Of a stretch of 64,000 nt of DNA, positions 17,502-26,097 are shown in pieces; within the stretch, counting starts at the first letter, position 1; each line of letters opens with the position of its first letter. The notes beneath the pieces are model-generated. The model had not been told where the DNA came from and did not search any database. It saw only the letters and a list, made by a program, of their open reading frames with translations. Source of the DNA: Paraburkholderia sejongensis (GTDB taxonomy: Bacteria > Pseudomonadota > Gammaproteobacteria > Burkholderiales > Burkholderiaceae); contig NZ_JAJITD010000007.1 of assembly GCF_020880815.1 (NCBI RefSeq), positions 124,001 through 188,000 of the forward strand. The letters run 5' to 3'. Made by a program: the position numbers and the translations under genes.

Positions 17502-18083
17502 TTAGCCCTTCGACAGCGCCTTCAGCGCGAGCTTGATGCCCTCGGACACGCCGGTGCCGGCCGGCACGTTCTTGATCGCGGCGAGCGCTTCCTTCTCCGA
17601 ATAGCCGAGCGCGAGCAACGCGTTGAGGATGTCGGACGCGTGATCGGACGGCGACGCGGCGCCCGCCAGCGCGCCGAGATCGGCGCCGAGTTTGCCCTTC
17701 AGTTCGAGCAGCAGCCGCTCCGCGGTTTTCTTGCCGATGCCGGGCACGCGCGTGAGCCGCGCGGCGTCCTGCATCGTCACGGTCTGCGCGAGTTCGGCGA
17801 CGCTCATGCCGGACAGCACCGCGAGCGCCATGCGCGCGCCGATGCCGGAAATTTTCAGCAGCTCGCGGAAGGTCGAGCGCTCCTGCGCGGTGCCGAAGCC
17901 GTACAGCAGATGCGCGTCCTCGCGCACGATCATCTGCGTGAGCAGCACGATACGCTCGCCGGTCGACGGCAGGTTGTAGAACGTGCTCATCGGCACGTCC
18001 ACTTCATAGCCGACGCCGTTGCAGTCGACGAGCAGATGCGGCGGGTTTTTTTCCAGCAGAACGCCGGCAATGCGACCGATCAT
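17502..18083 (-). CDS. ruvA: Holliday junction DNA-binding protein RuvA
   Basis: 193 aa. N-terminal OB fold (MIGRIAGVLLEKNPPHLLVDCNGVGYEV), two helix-hairpin-helix motifs (LLKISGIGARMAL and TRVPGIGKKTAERLLLELK), and the C-terminal domain that contacts RuvB after an alanine-rich linker. Binds the four-way junction as a tetramer. Between ruvC (90 bp upstream) and ruvB. Confidence 0.96.
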   Translation of the reverse strand: MIGRIAGVLLEKNPPHLLVDCNGVGYEVDVPMSTFYNLPSTGERIVLLTQMIVREDAHLLYGFGTAQERSTFRELLKISGIGARMALAVLSGMSVAELAQTVTMQDAARLTRVPGIGKKTAERLLLELKGKLGADLGALAGAASPSDHASDILNALLALGYSEKEALAAIKNVPAGTGVSEGIKLALKALSKG

Positions 18084-18173
18084 GGGGGATTCAGTATCGA
18101 GAGTCGTGGGGGGAATGCGCGAGTGTAGCGTAGCGGATGGGCGGCGCGTATCGTGTTGCGGGCGATCTCGGCC

Positions 18174-18716
18174 TCAGCCGACCAGCCGCCCGCGCCGCAC
18201 CCGCAGACCTTTCTTCGCGAGCGACGGCGCAATGCCGCCGAGCGTGCTCAGGGTGCCGCCGCCATGCGCGTGGCAGATCGCCATGCCGAGCGCGTCGGCC
18301 GCATCGGTGCCCGGCACGCCGGACAGGTTCAGCAGCCGCACGACCATCTGCTGCATTTGCTCCTTGGTCGCGCGGCCGTAGCCGACCACCGCTTGCTTCA
18401 GTTGCAGCGCGGTGTATTCGGCGACCGGCACGCCGCCCGCGACGAGCCCGCAGATCGCGGCGCCGCGCGCCTGGCCGAGCAGCAGCGTCGATTGCGGATT
18501 GACGTTGACGAAGACTTTTTCGATCGCGGCCTGATCCGGCGAGTGCTCGCGGATCAAGGTCGAAATGCCCGCGAAGATGGTGCCCAGGCGCGACGGCAGG
18601 TCGGCGTCGGCGGTGCGGATCACGCCGCTCGCGACGTAGCTCAGGGTATGGCCGTGTTGTTCGATCACGCCGAAGCCGGTCACGCGCAGGCCGGGGTCGA
18701 TGCCGAGAATTCTCAT
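18174..18716 (-). CDS. ruvC: Crossover junction endonuclease RuvC
   Basis: 180 aa when begun at the ATG 18714-18716, giving MRILGIDPGLRVTGFGVI with catalytic Asp7. Further acidic residues in AAIEKVFVNVNPQS and in the SGVPGTDAADALGMAICHAH region complete the resolvase site. An upstream in-frame start would add 30 residues that do not fit the family. Cuts Holliday junctions together with RuvAB. Confidence 0.95.
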   Translation of the reverse strand: MRILGIDPGLRVTGFGVIEQHGHTLSYVASGVIRTADADLPSRLGTIFAGISTLIREHSPDQAAIEKVFVNVNPQSTLLLGQARGAAICGLVAGGVPVAEYTALQLKQAVVGYGRATKEQMQQMVVRLLNLSGVPGTDAADALGMAICHAHGGGTLSTLGGIAPSLAKKGLRVRRGRLVG

Positions 18717-18856
18717 TGGGTGCAGCGTATGCGATAAAAACCAGGTGCCTGCGATACTACAACGAACCCGCCGCGCAGCGGTCCGCTGACGGTGCGAGCG
18801 GCGCAATAAATGCTGTTGGGTCTTACTGGGGCTGCGCGCAGGGAGGCGAACGAACG

Positions 18857-19096
18857 ATGGAGCGTTATCGGAATCTGAGCGGCGAGTCGGGCATCGACGC
18901 GTATGAAATCGGCGCCGATTTCATCAAGGTGCGATTCCGCACGGACGTCGTGTATTGGTACACAGAGACGAGTGCCGGCGCGGAGCATGTCGAGGAGCTT
19001 AAGCGTTTGGCTCGGCGGGGAAGGGGTCTTTCTACATACATCAGCCAGCATGCGGACGTGCGCGATGGTTATGCGCGGAAAGAGCCGGACGATTGA
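18857..19096 (+). CDS. Small hypothetical protein (KTSC-like)
   Basis: 79 aa from ATG 18857, which has GGGAGG at 18841-18846. The body YEIGADFIKVRFRTDVVYWYTE, then a glycine-rich RRGRGLSTYISQ, resembles the small beta-rich KTSC domain pattern, where a strand-turn-strand ends in Y-x-Y and a helix follows. This likeness is by eye only. No signal peptide. It sits alone between the divergent ruvC and the convergent purH, with a strong terminator after it. Function unknown. Confidence 0.6.
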   Translation: MERYRNLSGESGIDAYEIGADFIKVRFRTDVVYWYTETSAGAEHVEELKRLARRGRGLSTYISQHADVRDGYARKEPDD

Positions 19097-19142
19097 GCGA
19101 AGGCCGCGTGGCCGCACAGCAGTGCCACAGCGAACGCAGCAA

Positions 19143-19182
19143 AACAAACGGCCCGGTGGAAAAATCCACCGGGCCGTTTGTT
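19143..19182. terminator. Bidirectional terminator, purH and the small hypothetical gene
   Basis: Perfect 18-bp stem (19143-19160 / 19165-19182) with an AAAA loop and T/A flanks on both sides, able to end transcripts from either strand. Confidence 0.85.
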
Positions 19183-19243
19183 CATCGGTCATGCCGGCAA
19201 CCGCCGCGTCAGTGACACCGCAGCCGTCATCCGCAAAGCCGCA

Positions 19244-20809
19244 TCAATGACGGAAGTGACGCACGCCGGTCAGCACCATCGCGATGTTGTGCTCGTCGGC
19301 CGCGCTGACCACTTCGTCGTCGCGCATTGAGCCGCCCGGCTGGATCACGCAGGTCGCGCCGGCCGCGACCACCACGTCGAGGCCGTCGCGGAACGGGAAG
19401 AACGCATCTGACGCGACTGCCGAACCGGCCAGCGTCAGACCGGCGTTCTGCGCCTTGATGCTGGCGATGCGCGCCGAGTCCACGCGGCTCATCTGGCCCG
19501 CGCCGACGCCGAGCGTCATGCCGTTCGCGCAGAACACGATCGCGTTCGACTTCACGTACTTCGCGACACGCCATGCAAACAGCAGATCGTCCATTTCCTT
19601 TGGCGTCGGATGACGCTTGGTGACGACGCGCAATTCGCGCGGCTGCACGTTCTTCGAATCGAGCGACTGCACCAGCAGGCCGCCGCCGACGCGCTTCAGA
19701 TCGAACGCGTTATGGCCTTCGCCGAGCGCGATTTCGAGCAGACGCACGTTCTGCTTGGCCGCGAACACCTGACGCGCTTCGGCGCTGAACGACGGCGCGA
19801 TCAGCACTTCGACGAACTGCTTCGCGACCGCTTGCGCAGCGGCTTCATCGACTTCGCGGTTGAACGCGATGATGCCGCCGAATGCCGAGGTCGGATCGGT
19901 CTGGAACGCCTTCGAATACGCTTCGTGCGCGTGTGCGCCGATCGCGACGCCGCACGGATTCGCGTGCTTGACGATCACGCAGGCCGGCACGTCGAAGGTC
20001 TTCACGCATTCCCACGCCGCGTCGGAGTCGGCGATGTTGTTGTACGACAGTTCCTTGCCCTGCAACTGGTTGTAGTTCGCGAGCGCGCCGGCCGGCACCG
20101 TGAGGTCACGGTAGAACGCCGCGCTCTGATGCGGGTTTTCGCCGTAACGCAGGTCCTGGACCTTTTCATACGCGACGTTCAGCGTGGCCGGATACTGATT
20201 GCGCGACGTGTGCTGCAACTCTTCGGTCAGGCTCGTCAGGTAGTTCGTGATCGCGCCGTCGTACTGCGCGGTGTGCGCGTAGACCTTGGTCGCGAGGCGG
20301 AAGTTGGTCTTGTACGACACCGAGTTGGCGTTCGCGCGCATTTCCTCGAGCACGACCGCGTAGTCAGCCGGGTCGACCACCACGGTCACGTCGCGATGAT
20401 TCTTCGCGGCCGAGCGCAGCATCGTCGGGCCGCCGATGTCGATATTCTCGATCGCGTCTTCCAGCGAGCACTCTTCCTTCGACACCGTCTGCACGAACGG
20501 GTACAGGTTCACGACCAGCAGATCGATCGTCGGGATGTCGTGCTTCTCGAGCGCGGCCATGTGCTCCGGCAGATCGCGGCGCGCGAGGATGCCGCCGTGC
20601 ACCTTCGGATGCAGCGTTTTCACGCGGCCATCGAGCATTTCCGGGAAGCCCGTGTAGTCGGCCACTTCGGTGACGGACAGGCCCGCGTCCGCGAGCAGTT
20701 TCGCGGTACCGCCGGTCGACAGGATCTTGATGCCGAGGTCCGACAGCGATTTGGCGAAGTCGACGATGCCGGACTTGTCGGAGACGGAGATGAGCGCTTG
20801 CTTGATCAT
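19244..20809 (-). CDS. purH: Bifunctional AICAR transformylase / IMP cyclohydrolase
   Basis: 521 aa, close to E. coli PurH. The N-terminal MGS-like cyclohydrolase domain has ILSTGGTAKLL and GFPEMLDGRVKTLHPKVHGG. The C-terminal transformylase domain includes the catalytic Lys-His of IVKHANPCGVAIG, and the protein ends in LTGVRHFRH. Carries out the last two steps of IMP synthesis. Lies 58 bp downstream of fis on the minus strand. Confidence 0.97.
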   Translation of the reverse strand: MIKQALISVSDKSGIVDFAKSLSDLGIKILSTGGTAKLLADAGLSVTEVADYTGFPEMLDGRVKTLHPKVHGGILARRDLPEHMAALEKHDIPTIDLLVVNLYPFVQTVSKEECSLEDAIENIDIGGPTMLRSAAKNHRDVTVVVDPADYAVVLEEMRANANSVSYKTNFRLATKVYAHTAQYDGAITNYLTSLTEELQHTSRNQYPATLNVAYEKVQDLRYGENPHQSAAFYRDLTVPAGALANYNQLQGKELSYNNIADSDAAWECVKTFDVPACVIVKHANPCGVAIGAHAHEAYSKAFQTDPTSAFGGIIAFNREVDEAAAQAVAKQFVEVLIAPSFSAEARQVFAAKQNVRLLEIALGEGHNAFDLKRVGGGLLVQSLDSKNVQPRELRVVTKRHPTPKEMDDLLFAWRVAKYVKSNAIVFCANGMTLGVGAGQMSRVDSARIASIKAQNAGLTLAGSAVASDAFFPFRDGLDVVVAAGATCVIQPGGSMRDDEVVSAADEHNIAMVLTGVRHFRH

Positions 20810-20867
20810 GATGAAGACGAAAAGCCGAAGGGGAAACGTGGCAGGAGCGCGAGGAAACTACAACGGG

Positions 20868-21101
20868 TTACAGCAAACCGTGCTGTTGCAGCTTCTTGCG
20901 CAGCGTATTGCGGTTAATGCCGAGATACTCGGCGGCCAGCGACTGATTACCGCCGGCCTGCTCGAGCACCACTTCGAGCAAGGGTTTTTCCACGCATGAA
21001 ATGACCATGTCGTAGACGTCGTGCGGATTGGAGCCGTCGAGATCCTGGAAATACACGTCCAGGCTGTCGCGGACAGATTGTTCGATATTGTTCTTGCTCA
21101 T
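20868..21101 (-). CDS. fis: Fis-family nucleoid DNA-binding protein
   Basis: 77 aa, the short betaproteobacterial form of Fis (E. coli 98 aa). The C-terminal helix-turn-helix LEQAGGNQSLAAEYLGINRNTLRKKLQQHGLL is fully conserved in character, while the N-terminal beta-hairpin arm is shorter. The start overlaps the dusB stop by four bases, preserving the dusB-fis operon known from E. coli. Nucleoid-associated regulator of growth-linked genes and recombination. Confidence 0.95.
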   Translation of the reverse strand: MSKNNIEQSVRDSLDVYFQDLDGSNPHDVYDMVISCVEKPLLEVVLEQAGGNQSLAAEYLGINRNTLRKKLQQHGLL

Positions 21102-22174
21102 GCTGCTAGTTTGTCGGTGTGGTCCTCGCCCTGCGTGTCGAGCCCGGGGGTGCCGGCTGATTCGTCGACATAGACGAGGCGGTCTGAGATCGCCTTTTGC
21201 GCGTCAAAGAACTCGTTGACGGCGAGGAGTTGTTCGCGCGTGGTGTCCAGCGTATTCATGCGATGCCGGAACAGGTTGGCGCCGGAAAGGCCGCGAGTGT
21301 ACCAGCCGATGTGCTTGCGCGCAGTGCGCACGCCGGTAAATTCCCCGTAAAAAGCGTAGTGATCCTCTAGATGTTCGTTCATCACCTGCTGGATTTCGTC
21401 GATCCGCGGCGGCGGTAGCAATTCGCCGGTTTGCAGGAAATGCTCGATTTCGCGGAACAGCCACGGCCGGCCCTGCGCGGCGCGGCCGATCATGATCGCG
21501 TCGGCGCCGGTCGCGGCGAGCACCTCGCGGGCCTTTTGCGGCGACGTGATGTCGCCGTTCGCGACGACCGGAATGCCGACCGCGGCTTTCACCGCGGCGA
21601 TGGTCTCGTATTCGGCGTCGCCGTGATACAGGTCGGCGCGGGTGCGGCCATGCACGGTCAGCATCGAGATGCCTGCCGCTTCGGCAAGGCGCGCGACGTT
21701 CAGCGCGTTTTTATTCTCGCGGTTCCAGCCGGTGCGGATTTTCAGCGTGACCGGCACCGCGTCGGGACCGACGCCCACCGCGCCGACCACCGCCTCGACG
21801 ATGCGCTGCACGAGCGGCTCGTTCTGCAGCAGCGCGGAACCGGCCGCGACGTTGCAGACCTTCTTGGCCGGGCAGCCCATGTTGATGTCGATGATCTGCG
21901 CGCCGTTGGCGACGTTGTAGCGGGCGGCCTCGGCCATCATGACCGGATCGGCGCCGGCGATCTGCACCGCGATCGGCTCGACTTCGCCTTCGTGGTTCGC
22001 GCGGCGCATGGTCTTTTCGCTTTTCCACAACTGCGCGTTCGACGCGACCATTTCCGACACCGCGTAGCCCGCGCCGAGCCGTTTGCACAGCTGACGGAAG
22101 GGCCGGTCGGTCACGCCGGCCATCGGGGCGACGAACAGGTTATTGCGCAGATTGTGGGAGCCGAGAGTGGGCAT
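21098..22174 (-). CDS. dusB: tRNA-dihydrouridine synthase B
   Basis: 358-aa FMN-dependent reductase of uridine in tRNA. The TIM barrel opens LFVAPMAGVTDRPFRQL; the catalytic cysteine is Cys101 in INMGCPAKKVCN; phosphate/FMN loops are VVANGDI and AIMIGRAAQGRPWLF. The C terminus is about 30 residues longer than E. coli DusB. Upstream and overlapping partner of fis. Confidence 0.95.
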   Translation of the reverse strand: MPTLGSHNLRNNLFVAPMAGVTDRPFRQLCKRLGAGYAVSEMVASNAQLWKSEKTMRRANHEGEVEPIAVQIAGADPVMMAEAARYNVANGAQIIDINMGCPAKKVCNVAAGSALLQNEPLVQRIVEAVVGAVGVGPDAVPVTLKIRTGWNRENKNALNVARLAEAAGISMLTVHGRTRADLYHGDAEYETIAAVKAAVGIPVVANGDITSPQKAREVLAATGADAIMIGRAAQGRPWLFREIEHFLQTGELLPPPRIDEIQQVMNEHLEDHYAFYGEFTGVRTARKHIGWYTRGLSGANLFRHRMNTLDTTREQLLAVNEFFDAQKAISDRLVYVDESAGTPGLDTQGEDHTDKLAA

Positions 22175-22396
22175 GACGTGAGCGCGCGGCGAAGACCGGC
22201 GAATGACAGTCGACGCAAACGCGAAATGCGAGGGAAAACCGCTATTTTAGCGTTAACGGGTAACGACGAGCCGGCAACCGCATCTCGTAACCCATTAAAT
22301 CTTTTATGAAAGTCGCGCAATTCATAGAGCCGGCGCGAGGTGCGAACCGGCGGCGCGCGCCGCGCGGGCGACGGCGCGGCGCACTGCGTTGTTGGC

Positions 22397-23755
22397 CTAG
22401 CGACGCTGGCCGAACATCATCTGCCGCGCGAGCGCGGTTTTCAGCGGCGGCACGAATTCCAGCGCGGTCAGCGCGAGGCCGCGCAGCACCGCGAGCGGCG
22501 CAACGTCCACGGTAAAGAGCCGCGCGAGCGTGTCGGTCGAGCCGATCGTCAGGCGCCGGTCGAGCGCGCGGCGTTGCGCGAACGCGGCCAGCGCGAGCGA
22601 GGTCGGCCCTTCGGCGGACAGCGCGTCGGCGAGCGCATGCGCGTCGCGCAGCCCCAGATTCAGCCCCTGGCCGGCGACCGGATGCAGCGTCTGCGCCGCA
22701 TTGCCGATCGCGACGATGTGGCCGTTCACCTGGGTGTCGATCGCGTTGAGCCCGAGCGGGAACGACGCACGGCCGGTGATGTGCGTAAAGCGGCCCATGC
22801 GGTCGCCGAATGCGGCGTCCAGTTCGCGCAGGAATTCCGCGTCGGATAGTTGCGCGCGGCGCGCGGCTTCGTCGGGCGAGCAGCACCAGACCAGCGCGTA
22901 GTCGGCGCCGCGCACGCCGCCCATCGGCAGCAGCGCGATCGGGCCTTGCGCCGTGAAGCGCTCCCACGCGACATGCGGTTGCGGCGCGGACACGGTGACC
23001 GTGCCGACCAGCGCGGTCTGGCCGTAGTCGCGCGAGCCGGCGATCGCGGTGCGTGCGGACTTGCCGGCTCGAGCGGCTTCGCGGGCGGGCGGGGCGGCGG
23101 AGTTCGAGGCGGCGTCGGCAGCCGGGCGCGGCGCCGCGTTTCCAGCCGCGCTGCCGGCCGCGCCGCGCGCCGCATCCTTACCCGCGCCGCCGCCATGCTT
23201 CTGATCGCCGAACAGCCCGCCCTCGGCGTTCACCAGAATCCGCGTGCGCAGTTGCCGCGCGACGCCGGCCGTTTCGATCGGCAGCGTGACGCCGTCGCGC
23301 TCCTGGACCGGCGTGCCGGCCGAGGTCGAGCGATACCAGTGGACCGGGGTCGCGCGCACCGCGTCGGCGAGGCCGTGCACGATCGCGCCGTAGCGCAGCA
23401 CGTAGCCGAGCGCGGGCAGCCCGTGCTCGTGATGGTCGATCAGCGTGCGGCCGAAGTGGCCGCGCTGCGACACATGGATGCGTTCGATCGCGGTCGCCTC
23501 GGCGGGCCAGCGCAGCGGCTCGAGGATCATCCGGCTGCCGTGCGACACCGCGATCGCGCGCGGATCGGCGATCGAGTCTTCCGGCTCGCGCGCGTCGACC
23601 AGCGCGATCTTCAACTCGCGGGTCACGCTGCGGCGCGCGAGCCAGCCGGCCAGCGCAAGGCCGACCGGGCCGGCGCCGACGATCGTTACGTCGAAGTCGA
23701 ACGGCTGGCGGGAAGCGGGCTTCAGGATCACGACTGCGTGAGAGTTCTGGTTCAT
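22397..23755 (-). CDS. ubiH: Ubiquinone biosynthesis FAD hydroxylase, UbiH type
   Basis: 452-aa flavoprotein monooxygenase of the UbiH/COQ6 family. FAD motif GAGPVG at 27-32, a second motif in ADPRAIAVSHGSR, and the C-terminal AIGNAAQTLHPVAGQGLNLGLRDA, where Asn-Ala-Ala-Gln in place of the common Asp-Ala-Ala-His resembles E. coli UbiH. Residues about 196-238 are an alanine/glycine-rich insertion not expected in the fold. Lies six bases after pepP, conserving the pepP-ubiH linkage of gammaproteobacteria. Confidence 0.9.
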   Translation of the reverse strand: MNQNSHAVVILKPASRQPFDFDVTIVGAGPVGLALAGWLARRSVTRELKIALVDAREPEDSIADPRAIAVSHGSRMILEPLRWPAEATAIERIHVSQRGHFGRTLIDHHEHGLPALGYVLRYGAIVHGLADAVRATPVHWYRSTSAGTPVQERDGVTLPIETAGVARQLRTRILVNAEGGLFGDQKHGGGAGKDAARGAAGSAAGNAAPRPAADAASNSAAPPAREAARAGKSARTAIAGSRDYGQTALVGTVTVSAPQPHVAWERFTAQGPIALLPMGGVRGADYALVWCCSPDEAARRAQLSDAEFLRELDAAFGDRMGRFTHITGRASFPLGLNAIDTQVNGHIVAIGNAAQTLHPVAGQGLNLGLRDAHALADALSAEGPTSLALAAFAQRRALDRRLTIGSTDTLARLFTVDVAPLAVLRGLALTALEFVPPLKTALARQMMFGQRR

Positions 23756-23761
23756 CGCGGC

Positions 23762-25159
23762 TCAGGTCCTTGCCGGCTGGGCTGCTTGCATCAGCGCTTC
23801 GATTTCGTCGGCGGCCACTGGCACCTCGCGTGTGATCAGCTCGCAGCCGTTAGGCGTGACGATCGCGTCGTCCTCGATACGGATGCCGATGTTCCAGTAG
23901 CGCTCGGGCACCCCCTCGGCCGGGCGGACGTACAGACCTGGCTCGATCGTCAGCGTCATCGATGCCTGCAGCGTGCGCCACGGCAGCACGCCGGCTTCGT
24001 CGCGCGGCGCGCCGCGTTCGCGGTAGTCACCGCAATCGTGCACGTCCATGCCGAGCCAGTGACCGGTGCGATGCATATAGAACGGCGCGTAGGCGCGCTC
24101 GGCGAGGACGTCCTCGACCGCCGCGAATTTCGCGCGCGGCACGATTCCGGTGTCCAGCAGCCCTTGCGACAGCACCCGCAGCGCAGCCTGGTGCGGATCG
24201 TCGAAGCTCGCGCCCGCGCGGGTCGCGTCGATCGCGGCCTGCTGCGCGGCCAGCACGATCTCGTACAGCTCGCGCTGCGCGGGCGTGAAGCGGCCGCTCG
24301 CCGGGAACGTGCGGGTGATGTCGGACGCGTAGCCGTCGAGTTCGCAGGCCGCGTCGATCAGGATCAGGTCGCCGTCACGCGCGATCGCGTTGCCGGCCGG
24401 GTAGTGCAGCACGCACGCATTCGCGCCCGCCGCGACGATCGACGTGTAGGCCGGCGCCTGCGCGCCGAACTTGCGGAACGTGTACAGCAACTCGGCTTCG
24501 AGTTCGTATTCGCGGATGCCGGGCCGGCACGCGGCCATCGCGCGACGATGCGCGGCCGCCGAAATCTGTCCGGCGCGCCGCATGATCGCGAGTTCGTGGT
24601 CGTCCTTGACGAGTCGCATCTCGTCGAGCAGCGGTAGCAGGTCGCGCGCGGCGGCCGGCGCGGCGACGCCGCCGCGGCTTTGCGCGCGCACCGCGTCGAG
24701 CCAGCCGCGTACCTGTTCGTCGAGCCGCGCCGAGCTGCCGAGCGCGTAGTGCAGCGCCGGCTTGTCGGCGAGGATGCGCGGCAGCTGCGTATCGAGTTCG
24801 CCCACCGGGAACGCGGCGTCGAGGCCGAACGCATCGCGCGCGCCGTCGGGACCGAAGCGAAAACCTTCCCATGTTTCGCGCTCGACGTTCTTCTCGCGGC
24901 AGAACAGGATCGACGCCGGCGCGCCGGGCGCGGCGCTGGCGTCCAGCACCAGCACTGCCTCGGGTTCGGTGAAGCCGGTCAGATAGTAGAAGTAGCTGTC
25001 GTGGCGATAGGGGTAGTCGGTGTCGCGGTTGCGCAGTGCTTCGGGCGCGGTCGGCACGATGGCGACGCCGCCGCCCGCCGCGCGCAGCGCGGCGAGAACG
25101 CGCTCGCGGCGCGTGCGGTAGACGTCGATGGCGATGGTGGGTTCGGTCGGCTGGTTCAT
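23762..25159 (-). CDS. pepP: Xaa-Pro aminopeptidase
   Basis: 465-aa M24B metallopeptidase that removes N-terminal residues ahead of proline. The N-terminal AMP_N domain includes the YPYRHDSYFYYLTGF stretch. Metal ligands occur in LIDAACELDGYASDITRTF (two Asp), MHRTGHWLGMDVHD (His), LTIEPGLYV (Glu) and GIRIEDDAIV (Glu). The ATG at 25159 gives the usual start; an upstream in-frame start would add 44 unrelated residues. Probably co-transcribed with ubiH. Confidence 0.95.
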   Translation of the reverse strand: MNQPTEPTIAIDVYRTRRERVLAALRAAGGGVAIVPTAPEALRNRDTDYPYRHDSYFYYLTGFTEPEAVLVLDASAAPGAPASILFCREKNVERETWEGFRFGPDGARDAFGLDAAFPVGELDTQLPRILADKPALHYALGSSARLDEQVRGWLDAVRAQSRGGVAAPAAARDLLPLLDEMRLVKDDHELAIMRRAGQISAAAHRRAMAACRPGIREYELEAELLYTFRKFGAQAPAYTSIVAAGANACVLHYPAGNAIARDGDLILIDAACELDGYASDITRTFPASGRFTPAQRELYEIVLAAQQAAIDATRAGASFDDPHQAALRVLSQGLLDTGIVPRAKFAAVEDVLAERAYAPFYMHRTGHWLGMDVHDCGDYRERGAPRDEAGVLPWRTLQASMTLTIEPGLYVRPAEGVPERYWNIGIRIEDDAIVTPNGCELITREVPVAADEIEALMQAAQPART

Positions 25160-25361
25160 CGTGCGATTGTAGCGCCGCGTTTCGTCCGATCTCGCGCCGC
25201 ACCGCGCGGTTTTTGTGCGGATTCCGACCGTGCGGGCGCCGCGGGCATGTTGCAATCCGTCAACAAAGGGTCCGCGAGCGGCTTGCAACATGCTTGCAGC
25301 ATGCTCGGGAAGGCCTTAGACCACTTATACTTTCGCCGGATTCAAAAAAAGGCAGATGGTC

Positions 25362-25976
25362 ATGATGAAACTCATCGGTTCGCTCAGCAGCCCGTATGTG
25401 CGTAAAGCGCGGATCGTGCTCGCCGACAAGAGAATCGACTACGAACTGGTGCCCGAGAACGTGTGGGCGCCGGATACCCGGATTCATACCTTCAATCCGC
25501 TCGGCAAGGTGCCGTGCCTCGTGATGGAAGACGGCGAGGCCGTGTTCGATTCGCGGGTGATCTGCGAATACGTCGATACGCTGTCGCCGGTCGGCAAGCT
25601 GATTCCGGCGTCGGGGCGCGAGCGCGTCGAGGTGCGTTGCTGGGAAGCGCTCGCCGACGGCGTGCTCGACGCGGCGGTGCTGATCCGTCTGGAAGGCACC
25701 CAGCGCCCGGCCGAGCACCGCAACGACGCGTGGCTCGCGCGCCAGCAGCGCAAGATCGACGAAGCGCTGGTCGCGATGTCCCAGGGACTCGGCAGCAAGC
25801 CGTGGTGCGCGAGCAATCACTACACGCTCGCCGACATCGCGGTGGGCTGCGCGCTCGGTTATCTGGACTTCCGGATGCCGGAGCTGAACTGGCGCGACGC
25901 GCACCCGAATCTCGACAAGCATTTCCAGAAATTGTCGCTGCGGCAGTCGTTTATCGATACGGTGCCGTCGAATTGA
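25362..25976 (+). CDS. Glutathione S-transferase family protein
   Basis: About 204 aa. The N-terminal thioredoxin-like domain begins KLIGSLSSPYVRKARIVLADKRIDYELV, with the catalytic-region Ser-Ser-Pro-Tyr and the cis-proline segment GKVPCLVMEDGEAVFDSRVICEYVD; the helical C domain follows. Starts at 25356, 25362 and 25365 are all possible; AAGG at 25349-25352 best fits 25362. A TATACT (-10-like) is at 25326-25331. Substrate unknown; cytosolic. Confidence 0.85.
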   Translation: MMKLIGSLSSPYVRKARIVLADKRIDYELVPENVWAPDTRIHTFNPLGKVPCLVMEDGEAVFDSRVICEYVDTLSPVGKLIPASGRERVEVRCWEALADGVLDAAVLIRLEGTQRPAEHRNDAWLARQQRKIDEALVAMSQGLGSKPWCASNHYTLADIAVGCALGYLDFRMPELNWRDAHPNLDKHFQKLSLRQSFIDTVPSN

Positions 25977-26040
25977 GGTGGCGGCTGCGGCCAGGTGATC
26001 GATAGCCTGGAGCGCGGTCCGGTGGTGAATCGTTGAATGA

Positions 26041-26074
26041 AAAATGCGCCTGAGAAGTCAGGCGCATTTTTTTT
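26041..26074. terminator. Bidirectional terminator between the GST gene and lnt
   Basis: 13-bp stem AAAATGCGCCTGA / TCAGGCGCATTTT (26041-26053 / 26058-26070), loop GAAG, T8. It ends both convergent genes. Confidence 0.9.
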
Positions 26075-26097
26075 GCGGGTCCGATTCGCGCGACGCG

